Shown in pieces: positions 15,849-22,665 of a DNA stretch of 64,000 nucleotides. Origin of the DNA: Scatosoma sp045650185 (GTDB taxonomy: Bacteria; Bacillota; Clostridia; Christensenellales; Borkfalkiaceae). A model generated the notes under the pieces. The model made no database searches, was not told where the DNA came from, and was given only the letters and a program-made list of their open reading frames with translations. Positions within the stretch are counted from its first letter, which is position 1. Every line of letters starts with the position of its first letter. Made by a program: the position numbers and the translations under genes. The DNA is taken from assembly GCA_045650185.1 (NCBI GenBank), contig JAZRQY010000020.1, positions 1 to 64,000 on the forward strand. Reading direction: 5' to 3'.

Positions 15849-16460
15849 ATGAAAAAATTAGGTTTACTTATGGCAATGGCACTTACCGTTACCGTTGGTG
15901 GCGTATACGCTACTTGGACGTACGCTAAAGGTACGGACGTAGCTGATGAAACGGTTAATATGACACTGAACCTGACGGACGTTGCATACATCGGTTCTAA
16001 CGGTACGTATAAGATTGACACGACGGGTCTTACCTTGAAGATCGATCCGAAGGCGGGTACGGCTCATACGACGGCTTTGTATGTTGATGGCGAGATTGTA
16101 ATTACCTTCACGCCGAACACGCACGCTCCCGAAGACGTAAAGGAAAACGCTGTTGCATCCACCTTCCAGTTTGGTTTGACGAATTCCAACTGGACGTTTG
16201 ACGACGACGGGGAAGGCGGTGAGGCTGCTAAGACTATCGTTACCTTGGAACATGCTGAAAAGCACGATATTGCTTGGACTAAAGGCGCTGATGGCGTATT
16301 CTCCTACACGATTGATGCTGATGAAATTGCAGAACATATTCACTTGACGGAATTCAACTTGGATACGAAGGTGAAGTACGATGCCTTCAACACGGCGTTG
16401 GGTAATGGTCAAATCACCATCACGGTAAGCGATGGTCAGACTTCCGCTGATTCTCAGTAA
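15849..16460 (+). CDS. Secreted protein with SipW/TasA-style signal peptide (first substrate)
   Basis: Secreted protein of 203 residues. The N-terminus MKKLGLLMAMALTVTVGGVY followed by ATWTYA is a signal peptide of the SipW-cognate type, where the hydrophobic core runs into GG.YA.W/F. The mature part is rich in beta-branched residues and Thr/Asp, with no cysteine, and looks like an all-beta surface or fibre subunit. I cannot assign it to TasA or camelysin by motif beyond the signal. The ATG at 15849 follows AAAAAGGAG. A perfect promoter precedes it and a terminator follows it, so it should be made in excess over the peptidase downstream. Confidence 0.8.
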   Translation: MKKLGLLMAMALTVTVGGVYATWTYAKGTDVADETVNMTLNLTDVAYIGSNGTYKIDTTGLTLKIDPKAGTAHTTALYVDGEIVITFTPNTHAPEDVKENAVASTFQFGLTNSNWTFDDDGEGGEAAKTIVTLEHAEKHDIAWTKGADGVFSYTIDADEIAEHIHLTEFNLDTKVKYDAFNTALGNGQITITVSDGQTSADSQ

Positions 16461-16480
16461 ACCATAGAGCGAATACAAGT

Positions 16481-16512
16481 AAAAAGCCAGTCGAATCATG
16501 GCTGGCTTTTTA
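16481..16512 (+). terminator. Terminator/attenuator between first substrate and signal peptidase
   Basis: Stem AAAAAGCCAG (16481-16490) / CTGGCTTTTT (16502-16511). Only 27 nt separate it from the peptidase start and I see no separate promoter, so read-through must feed the downstream genes. Confidence 0.78.
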
Positions 16513-16538
16513 TCCATTTTTACAAATAGAGATGAGAA

Positions 16539-18260
16539 ATGTCTGAGTTCGAGATTTATACTCTAATTCTCTGTCTGATTGTATTTGTCTTGTTAGTTGG
16601 GGTATTTTCCTACTTTGTGACGATTATTGTCAAGCAAACCCTTCGACAGATACGCGCAGGCTTAGAGGACGAGGAAATTATAAAAGAATTTAATACGGTC
16701 AGTGAAAAAAAGCAGGGCAAGTTTGCTAAAATTCTTGACGGAATCGTCAACGGCTTGCTGTGTGTTTTTTTCGCTGCCGTTTTTATTTCCTCTCTGTATA
16801 TCAATTGTACGCAGGACGTCTATATGAACAACGTGCCTACGTATCGGGTTGTTTTAACCTCTTCGATGGAAACGAAGAACGAGAAAAACAAATACTTGTT
16901 CGACAATCAGTTGGATAACCAAATCGCTGCGTTTGACCTCATCGCTACTTATAAGTTGCCGAAGGAAGAGGATCTCAAAATCTACGACATTATCATCTAC
17001 GAAATGGATGGAATACTGGTCGTTCACCGTATCGTCAACATTGAAGAGCCGAACGATTCTCACCCCAACGAACGTTATTTCTTGGTGCAAGGGGACGCTG
17101 TTGGACAACCTGACCGTTTCCCCGTTCTGTATTCACAGATGAAGGGGATTTACAGAAACGAAAAAATCCCGTTCGTGGGAAGTTTCGTATTGTTCATGCA
17201 GTCGCCCGCAGGTTGGCTGTGTATGATTTTGGTGGCGTTCGTGATGATCTGCACGCCTATCTTAGAGAAAAAGCTCTTAGAAGAAAGAAAGGCAAGGTAT
17301 TTGCTTTTAATAGGGCAAGCAGAGATTGTTCCTGCGGAAGTCCCTGCGGAAATCCCTGCGGAAACACCTGCGGAAACACTTACGGAAGTCCCTGCGGAAG
17401 TCCCTGCGGAAACACTTACGGAAACGTCAGTACAAGCCCTTGCGGAACCGCTTGCGCCCACGTCCAGATTTGCTGGATTTAAGCCGACCAAGACCTTCTA
17501 CGAAAGGCTGTCGCTGTCGGGCGAACGGATGCAGAACCGATACCGTCTTGTGCTGGATACCCTTTTGCGCATCGAAAACGTTCGTGTTATCGAAGGAAAA
17601 ACGCAGCACACGTACAAATGGAAGAGCCATTGTGTGGCAAGGCTGTTCTTTAGAGGCAAAACGCTGCACGTTGCCTTGGGCTTAGACCCCAAGGAATACG
17701 AAAACCAAAAGTACGTCTTCGTTGACCTTTCTGACAAAGCAAAGCATCAAAATTATCCCACCTGCCTGAAATTGACAAGCGAACGGCAAACCCGTTGGAC
17801 TTGCGAACTGATCGAGGAGCTTGCCAAGAAAAAGGGCTTACCCCTCTTGGAAAAGCCCGCGCCCATCGTTGAGGACGACGGACAAGGCTTTTCTGGGTTG
17901 AAGAGCAAGCTGAAACGCAAGAGCTTTAAGCGGAAATTAACCCTTTCGCCCCTTGCGAAGGAACGGTATAACGACCTGAAAGGGTACTTAAAAGCCGTCG
18001 AAGGAATTAGGGTAATTGAGGGACGATACCAAGTCACCTATAAATACAAGAGCGTTCCCATCGTAAGATTTGCAATCAAAGGGAAGACGTTGAACGCCTA
18101 TTTGGCTTTAGACCCCAAGGAATACGAGGACACGAAATACGTATTCACCGACGTGTCCGAGGTGAAAAAATACGCAAGCTATTCGATGCGTGTGAAGGTC
18201 AGCTCGGCTAGACAAGTAAAATGGGTGAAAGAGCTGATTGCAAAAATCATACCTCAATAA
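16539..18260 (+). CDS. sipW: SipW-type signal peptidase I fused to a duplicated C-terminal domain
   Basis: Membrane protein of 573 residues. Two N-terminal helices (about 6-32 and 66-90) precede a signal peptidase domain. The nucleophile motif is LTSSM (Ser109), and the general base is histidine in VVHRIV (His163) rather than lysine, as in SipW and eukaryotic/archaeal enzymes. The GDAVGQPD motif follows, then a third helix (about 213-232). After a PAEV/PAET repeat linker (about 285-315) come two homologous domains of about 100 residues (about 321-430 and 455-570). They share RVIEG, HTYKWKS/VTYKYKS, GKTL, LDPKEYE, KYVF and DVS. I know no function for this domain. The gene sits between its two likely substrates. 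Confidence 0.85.
   Translation: MSEFEIYTLILCLIVFVLLVGVFSYFVTIIVKQTLRQIRAGLEDEEIIKEFNTVSEKKQGKFAKILDGIVNGLLCVFFAAVFISSLYINCTQDVYMNNVPTYRVVLTSSMETKNEKNKYLFDNQLDNQIAAFDLIATYKLPKEEDLKIYDIIIYEMDGILVVHRIVNIEEPNDSHPNERYFLVQGDAVGQPDRFPVLYSQMKGIYRNEKIPFVGSFVLFMQSPAGWLCMILVAFVMICTPILEKKLLEERKARYLLLIGQAEIVPAEVPAEIPAETPAETLTEVPAEVPAETLTETSVQALAEPLAPTSRFAGFKPTKTFYERLSLSGERMQNRYRLVLDTLLRIENVRVIEGKTQHTYKWKSHCVARLFFRGKTLHVALGLDPKEYENQKYVFVDLSDKAKHQNYPTCLKLTSERQTRWTCELIEELAKKKGLPLLEKPAPIVEDDGQGFSGLKSKLKRKSFKRKLTLSPLAKERYNDLKGYLKAVEGIRVIEGRYQVTYKYKSVPIVRFAIKGKTLNAYLALDPKEYEDTKYVFTDVSEVKKYASYSMRVKVSSARQVKWVKELIAKIIPQ
17331..17426 (+). repeat. 12-bp tandem repeat (eight units) inside the signal peptidase gene
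   Basis: Eight consecutive 12-bp units of the form CCTGCGGAARYM or CTTACGGAARYM encode PAEV, PAEI, PAET, PAET, LTEV, PAEV, PAET, LTET. Twelve bases keep the frame, so copy number can change without breaking the gene. It encodes the flexible linker between the peptidase and the duplicated domains. Confidence 0.9.
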
Positions 18261-18293
18261 AAAAATTCGCAAAAACGGCAAGGAGGTAGGAAA

Positions 18294-18896
18294 ATGTTTC
18301 AAAAATCAAAACGGTTTTTGGGCTTTTTAGCGGCTTGTTTGCTGCTTTCCTCCTTTGGCGGAGCGTACGCAACCTGGCGTTTTACGGAAAAGTCTCCTAC
18401 CGCTGTGAGCGATTCGCCCTCGATTATGCTTTCCGAATTCGTTTGGCAACCGGAGGAAATCTTACCTTCGGTAACCCCTGGGCAAAATTTCTTGGACTTA
18501 TACGACTCGATTTTGAACAACGTGAAGGCGGGGCTGAATTCGTCCAAGGGCGTGTTGGAAAATGCCGTCAATAAATCGAATACCGGCTTGGTGCATTGTA
18601 GCCAAAACGTGCAGGGCGGTAATTTGAAGCACTTATTCATCACCGAGGCAACGCGTGAGTTGGAGTTTGTGATGGAGCGTATCTCCGGCACGACCTTCAA
18701 CCTGTATATCTACAAAGAGGTGGACACCAACGGCGCGATGGGCGTCACCCGAATCGAGGTATATAAAACGATTTTAAAACAAGAAAACGGCACTTGGGAC
18801 GGGGAAGAAACGCAGTTTGGGTATGCCACGCTGCAATATTTCCCGAATACGAGCGTCCGTGCAATCGACGTTTCGACTTGGTCGCGTACCTTATAA
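18294..18896 (+). CDS. Secreted protein with SipW/TasA-style signal peptide (second substrate)
   Basis: Secreted protein of 200 residues. Its signal peptide ends in SSFGGAYATWRF, closely matching GGVYATWTY of the protein at 15849, which points to a shared processing enzyme. The mature part differs from the first protein: it has a likely helical stretch (NFLDLYDSILNNVKAGLNSSKG) and then a mixed beta region, with one cysteine. I recognise no family. An AAGGAGG ribosome binding site precedes the ATG, 33 nt after the peptidase stop, so it is in the same operon. Alternatives to a fibre or matrix component include an export adaptor or anchor for the first protein. Confidence 0.75.
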   Translation: MFQKSKRFLGFLAACLLLSSFGGAYATWRFTEKSPTAVSDSPSIMLSEFVWQPEEILPSVTPGQNFLDLYDSILNNVKAGLNSSKGVLENAVNKSNTGLVHCSQNVQGGNLKHLFITEATRELEFVMERISGTTFNLYIYKEVDTNGAMGVTRIEVYKTILKQENGTWDGEETQFGYATLQYFPNTSVRAIDVSTWSRTL

Positions 18897-18952
18897 GCGG
18901 CGTGAAAACTTGAAACGGCTAGAACTTTTTTATAAAAAACGGTTAAAAACGT

Positions 18953-18984
18953 TTTACATTCTTAAAAGAATGTGGTATTATAAT
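18953..18984 (+). promoter_or_regulatory. rpsO promoter with embedded palindrome
   Basis: TTTACA (18953-18958), 17 nt, TATTAT (18976-18981), overlapping TATAAT (18979-18984). The spacer contains the perfect palindrome ACATTCTTAAAAGAATGT (18956-18973), positioned where a repressor would block RNA polymerase. Confidence 0.6.
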
Positions 18985-18987
18985 AGC

Positions 18988-19056
18988 AACGGCTGCAAAG
19001 CGCATCGATTCTCCACGGGCTGCTTTGTGGTACGAGATACATTCCATAGGAGGATA
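18988..19056 (+). promoter_or_regulatory. Possible S15 autoregulatory leader
   Basis: The roughly 70-nt leader of rpsO can form a stem GCAAAGC (18995-19001) / GCTTTGT (19022-19028) just before the AGGAGG ribosome binding site. S15 represses its own translation through leader structures in several bacteria, and the structures differ between lineages. No specific known class was recognised here. Confidence 0.35.
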
Positions 19057-19063
19057 AAAAGAA

Positions 19064-19318
19064 ATGGAAAAGAACGAAATTATTGCAACTTATGCTACTC
19101 ATGAAGGTGATACGGGTTCTCCCGAAGTGCAGATCGCGCTTTTGACGTACAGAATCAATCACTTGAACGAACACCTGAAGGCAAACAAGCAGGACAACCA
19201 CAGCCGTCGCGGCCTTTTGAAAATGGTTGGTAAGCGTCGTGGTTTGCTCGACTATCTCAAGGATAAGGATATCACGAGATACCGTGCAATCATCGAAAAA
19301 TTGGGTCTTAGAAAATAA
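19064..19318 (+). CDS. rpsO: Ribosomal protein S15
   Basis: Small-subunit protein of 84 residues that binds 16S rRNA helices 20-22. The hallmark HEGDTGSPEVQIALLT, HLKANKQDNHSRRGLL and VGKRRGLLDYL are all present. It is a few residues shorter at the N-terminus than the common 89-residue form. AGGAGG lies upstream of the ATG. It is followed by its own terminator and then pnp, the classic rpsO-pnp order. Confidence 0.98.
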   Translation: MEKNEIIATYATHEGDTGSPEVQIALLTYRINHLNEHLKANKQDNHSRRGLLKMVGKRRGLLDYLKDKDITRYRAIIEKLGLRK

Positions 19319-19324
19319 GCAACG

Positions 19325-19354
19325 AAAAGGGGCGTGTTTTTTGCGCCCCTTTTT
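19325..19354 (+). terminator. Intrinsic terminator after rpsO
   Basis: Stem AAAAGGGGCG / CGCCCCTTTT with a 9-nt loop and T-run. No separate pnp promoter was clear, so pnp probably depends on read-through. Confidence 0.85.
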
Positions 19355-19391
19355 ATCGTTTAGTGGCTGGAATAAGGGGCTAAACGAAATA

Positions 19392-19417
19392 CCCCAACCG
19401 TTAGGCGACGGCTTGGG
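19392..19417 (+). promoter_or_regulatory. Hairpin in the pnp leader
   Basis: CCCCAACCGT-taggcg-ACGGCTTGGG forms a stem with one bulge 42 nt before the pnp start. In enterobacteria a pnp leader hairpin is cut by RNase III for autoregulation. Whether this one acts so is inference. Confidence 0.4.
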
Positions 19418-19458
19418 ACAAGAACAAAAAAGAATTACAGTATAAGGAGAAAAAACAA

Positions 19459-21561
19459 ATGCCTAATTTAGAAAATGCAAAAGTGTTTAAGATGGACTAT
19501 GCAGGCAGAGAATTGACCGTTGAGCTTGGCAAGTATGCTGAACAAGCAAACGGCGCGTGCTTGGTTCGTTGTGGCGACACCGTGGTAAACGTAACGGTAT
19601 GTATGGCTGAAAAGCCCAGAGAAGGAATGGATTTCTTCCCTCTGTCCGTTGACTATGAAGAAAAGATGTTCGCTGTCGGTAAGATCCCCGGCGGCTTCAA
19701 AAAGCGTGAGGGCAGGGCGTCCGATAAGGCGATTTTGGTCAGCCGTTTGATTGACCGTCCCATCCGTCCCCTCTTCCCTAAGGGAATTTTCAACGACGTA
19801 GTAGTGGTTGCTACCGCTCTGTCCGTTGACCCCGATATCGCACCCGAGCCTATCGCTATGATCGGTTCGTCCGTTGCTCTGTCCATTTCCGATATTCCTT
19901 GGGCAGGCCCCACGGGTTCGGTTATCGTTGGTTGCGTTGACGGCGAATACGTTATCAACCCCACCGTTGAACAGAAGGAAAAGAGCACCATTCACCTTTC
20001 CTTGGCTGGTACGAAGGATGCTATCCTCATGATCGAGGCTGGCGCAATGGAAGTTACCGACGAAGAAATGGTTGGCGCTATCATGTTCGGTCACGAGGAA
20101 ATCAAGAAGGTTTGCGCACAGATTGAAGAAATCGCAAAGGTTGCAGGCAAACCCAAGATGGAAATGGAACTGTACCATATCCCCGAAGACTTGGATGCAG
20201 CGGTTAAGGCTTACGGCTACGACAAGCTGTATGCGGCTCTTGACACCTTCGACAGACAGGAAAGACAGGCAAGACAGAACGCGGCTGAGGCAGAGATCAT
20301 CGAACATTTCGCTGAAATCTACCCCGATCAGATGCGTGAAGTTAAGGATTCCATCTACTATATCGTAAAAGGTATCGTACGCGCGAAGATTTTTGAAAAC
20401 GGCGTGCGCCCCGACGGCAGAACGCTGAAAGAAGTTCGTCCCATCTGGTGCGAACACGGCGTACTTCCTCGCGTACACGGCTCGGCTGTGTTCACCAGAG
20501 GTCAGACGCAGGCGCTTACGACCTGTACCCTTGGTATGCTTGGCGAAGCGCAGAAGATGGAAGGCTTGGACGAAGAAACCCAGAAGAGATATATGCACCA
20601 GTACAACTTCCCCGGCTACTGCACGGGCGAAGCAAAGGCGCTGAGAAGCCCCGGCCGTCGTGAAATCGGTCACGGCGCTTTGGCAGAAAGAGCGTTGGTT
20701 GCTGTTATCCCCGATGAGTCGGAATTCCCTTACGCAATCCGCGTGGTATCCGACATCATGTCCTCCAATGGTTCGTCCTCGATGGCATCCGTTTGCGGTT
20801 CGACGATGGCATTGATGGACGCAGGCGTTCCCATTAAAGCACCCGTAGCAGGCTGTGCAATGGGTCTTATTAAGGATGCTGAAACGGGCGAATACGTAAT
20901 CCTTACCGATATTCAGGGCTTGGAAGATTTCCTTGGCGACATGGACTTCAAGGTAGCTGGTACGGAAAAGGGTATCACCGCAATCCAGATGGATATCAAG
21001 ATTAAGGGTATCTCCAAGGAAATTATGTTGGACGCAATCGCACAGGCGCAGGACGCAAGACGTCATATCCTTGGCAAGATGCTGGAATGCATCCCCGAAG
21101 TTGCTCCTCAGCTTTCCTTGTATGCCCCCAAGATCATCTCCTTCCAGATCAACCCCGAAAAGATTGGCGACGTTGTCGGCAAGCAGGGTAAGGTTATCAA
21201 CAAGATCATCGAACAGACGGGCACGAAGATTGACATCGAAGACGACGGTACGGTATGCGTAGCTTGCTTTGGCGACGTTGCGAATGCAGAGCGCGCGAAG
21301 GCAATCATTCAGTCGATTGCACACGATCCCGAAGTTGGCGATATGTTCGTAGGCGAGGTTGTTCGCGTACTCTCCAAGGTAGGCGCTTTCGTAGAAATCG
21401 CTCCTGGTAAGGACGGCATGGTGCACATCTCCCGCTTGTCTGAAAAGAGAGTAAACCAGGTTGAGGACGTACTCAACATCGGCGATAAGGTCAAGGTTGA
21501 AATCGTGAAGATCGGCGATAAGGGTATAGACCTGAAGTTGCTTGAAAAATACGAAGACTAA
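19459..21561 (+). CDS. pnp: Polyribonucleotide nucleotidyltransferase (PNPase)
   Basis: 3'-5' phosphorolytic exoribonuclease of RNA decay, 700 residues. Two RNase PH domains are present, the first with GFKKREGRASDKAIL and RPIRPLFP, the second with RPDGRTLKEVRPI, FTRGQTQALT and SDIMSSNGSSSMASVCG. Then come a KH domain (IGDVVGKQGKVINKI) and an S1 domain (VGDMFVGEVVRVLSKVGAFV, GKDGMVHISRLS). Length is normal. It has a good AAGGAG ribosome binding site and a strong terminator after the stop. Confidence 0.98.
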   Translation: MPNLENAKVFKMDYAGRELTVELGKYAEQANGACLVRCGDTVVNVTVCMAEKPREGMDFFPLSVDYEEKMFAVGKIPGGFKKREGRASDKAILVSRLIDRPIRPLFPKGIFNDVVVVATALSVDPDIAPEPIAMIGSSVALSISDIPWAGPTGSVIVGCVDGEYVINPTVEQKEKSTIHLSLAGTKDAILMIEAGAMEVTDEEMVGAIMFGHEEIKKVCAQIEEIAKVAGKPKMEMELYHIPEDLDAAVKAYGYDKLYAALDTFDRQERQARQNAAEAEIIEHFAEIYPDQMREVKDSIYYIVKGIVRAKIFENGVRPDGRTLKEVRPIWCEHGVLPRVHGSAVFTRGQTQALTTCTLGMLGEAQKMEGLDEETQKRYMHQYNFPGYCTGEAKALRSPGRREIGHGALAERALVAVIPDESEFPYAIRVVSDIMSSNGSSSMASVCGSTMALMDAGVPIKAPVAGCAMGLIKDAETGEYVILTDIQGLEDFLGDMDFKVAGTEKGITAIQMDIKIKGISKEIMLDAIAQAQDARRHILGKMLECIPEVAPQLSLYAPKIISFQINPEKIGDVVGKQGKVINKIIEQTGTKIDIEDDGTVCVACFGDVANAERAKAIIQSIAHDPEVGDMFVGEVVRVLSKVGAFVEIAPGKDGMVHISRLSEKRVNQVEDVLNIGDKVKVEIVKIGDKGIDLKLLEKYED

Positions 21562-21573
21562 ACAAAAAGGAAG

Positions 21574-21602
21574 ACGCGGAGCGATTATGCTCCGCGTTTT
21601 TT
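21574..21602 (+). terminator. Intrinsic terminator after pnp
   Basis: Perfect 9-bp stem ACGCGGAGC / GCTCCGCGT with a six-base loop and TTTTTT. Confidence 0.9.
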
Positions 21603-21637
21603 GCAGGTATGCGTTTTTGATAGGTGTGCAGATTGTC

Positions 21638-21666
21638 TTGACAAACACTTTGCGCAGTAGTATAAT
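21638..21666 (+). promoter_or_regulatory. Perfect-consensus promoter placed for a leaderless mRNA
   Basis: TTGACA (21638-21643), 17-nt spacer, TATAAT (21661-21666). Only six bases separate the -10 box from the ATG at 21673, so transcription should begin at about the A of the start codon. Confidence 0.85.
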
Positions 21667-21672
21667 AAAGGT

Positions 21673-22614
21673 ATGGAAAAGTTAACCTTAATCATTCCTT
21701 GCTATAACGAGGAGCAGGCTCTGCCGCTTTTTTACGACGAGGTTTGCCGTGTAGGTGAGGAGCTGACAAATTATCAATTAGAACTGCTGTTCGTGGACGA
21801 CGGCAGTAAGGACGGTACGCTTTCCGTTGTCAAGGGCTTTGCGGAAAAAGACGAGCGCGTAAAATACCTCTCCTTTTCGAGAAACTTCGGGAAGGAAGGG
21901 GCGATGTATGCAGGCTTTTGCAACGCAAGTGGCGACCTCGTTGCCGTCATGGATGCGGATATGCAAGATCCGCCGTCGCTGTTGCCGCAGATGCTGAAAA
22001 TTTTAGAGGAAGGGGAATACGACAGCGTAGCAACCCGTCGTGTCACCCGTAAGGGCGAACCGAAGATTCGTTCCTTCTTCGCGCGTATGTTCTATAAAAT
22101 CATGGGCAAAATCTCCGATGTGGACATTGTGGACGGCGCGCGCGACTTCCGTTTGATGAAACGCAAAATGGTGGACGCCATCGTGGCGATGGGGGAAACC
22201 AACCGCTTTTCCAAGGGGATTTTCGGCTGGATTGGCTTTAAGACCTACTGGCTGGAATACGAGAACGTAGAGCGTGTGGCTGGCGAAACGAAATGGAGCT
22301 TTTGGAAACTGTTTAAGTATTCCTTGGAGGGAATTACTAACTTTTCCGACACCCCTTTAAAGCTTGCTTCTTGGAGTGGGATTTTCCTCACCTTGGCGGC
22401 GGTAGTGGCGCTATTGGTCGTGTTTATCCGCGCTCTCTGTGTGGGCGACAGCGTTGCAGGTTGGCCCTCTACCATTTGTATCATTCTGTTTATCGGCGGC
22501 GTGCAGTTGTTCTGCTTGGGGATTATCGGGCAGTACATCTCTAAAATCTTCCACGAAACAAAAAAACGCCCCATCTATATTTTGTCTGAAACCAATAAAG
22601 ATGACGCCAAATAA
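21673..22614 (+). CDS. Family 2 glycosyltransferase, polyprenyl-phosphate type (GtrB/DPM1-like)
   Basis: Membrane glycosyltransferase of 313 residues. The GT-A catalytic domain carries IPCYNEEQALP, LLFVDDGSKDGT, FSRNFGKEGAM and MDADMQDPP, followed by RVTRKGEPKIRSFFARMFYKIM. Two C-terminal membrane helices (about 237-258 and 270-293) are followed by ISKIFHETKKRPIYI. Such enzymes transfer a hexose from a nucleotide sugar to undecaprenyl phosphate; the sugar is unknown here. The gene stands alone between two terminators, with a consensus promoter and practically no leader, and lacks a usable Shine-Dalgarno. Confidence 0.92.
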   Translation: MEKLTLIIPCYNEEQALPLFYDEVCRVGEELTNYQLELLFVDDGSKDGTLSVVKGFAEKDERVKYLSFSRNFGKEGAMYAGFCNASGDLVAVMDADMQDPPSLLPQMLKILEEGEYDSVATRRVTRKGEPKIRSFFARMFYKIMGKISDVDIVDGARDFRLMKRKMVDAIVAMGETNRFSKGIFGWIGFKTYWLEYENVERVAGETKWSFWKLFKYSLEGITNFSDTPLKLASWSGIFLTLAAVVALLVVFIRALCVGDSVAGWPSTICIILFIGGVQLFCLGIIGQYISKIFHETKKRPIYILSETNKDDAK

Positions 22615-22638
22615 GCATACCATGTATGGAATGAAAAG

Positions 22639-22661
22639 AGCGAACGCATATTGCGTTCGCT
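22639..22661. terminator. Bidirectional terminator between glycosyltransferase and mnmG
   Basis: Perfect 10-bp stem AGCGAACGCA-tat-TGCGTTCGCT between two converging genes, with an A-rich left flank and T-rich right flank. Confidence 0.8.
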
Positions 22662-22665
22662 CAAT

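Noticed and set aside
19468..21648. A 726-codon open frame on the minus strand over pnp
   Set aside because: Produced by the codon usage of pnp. There is no start signal or family motif, and pnp itself is certain.
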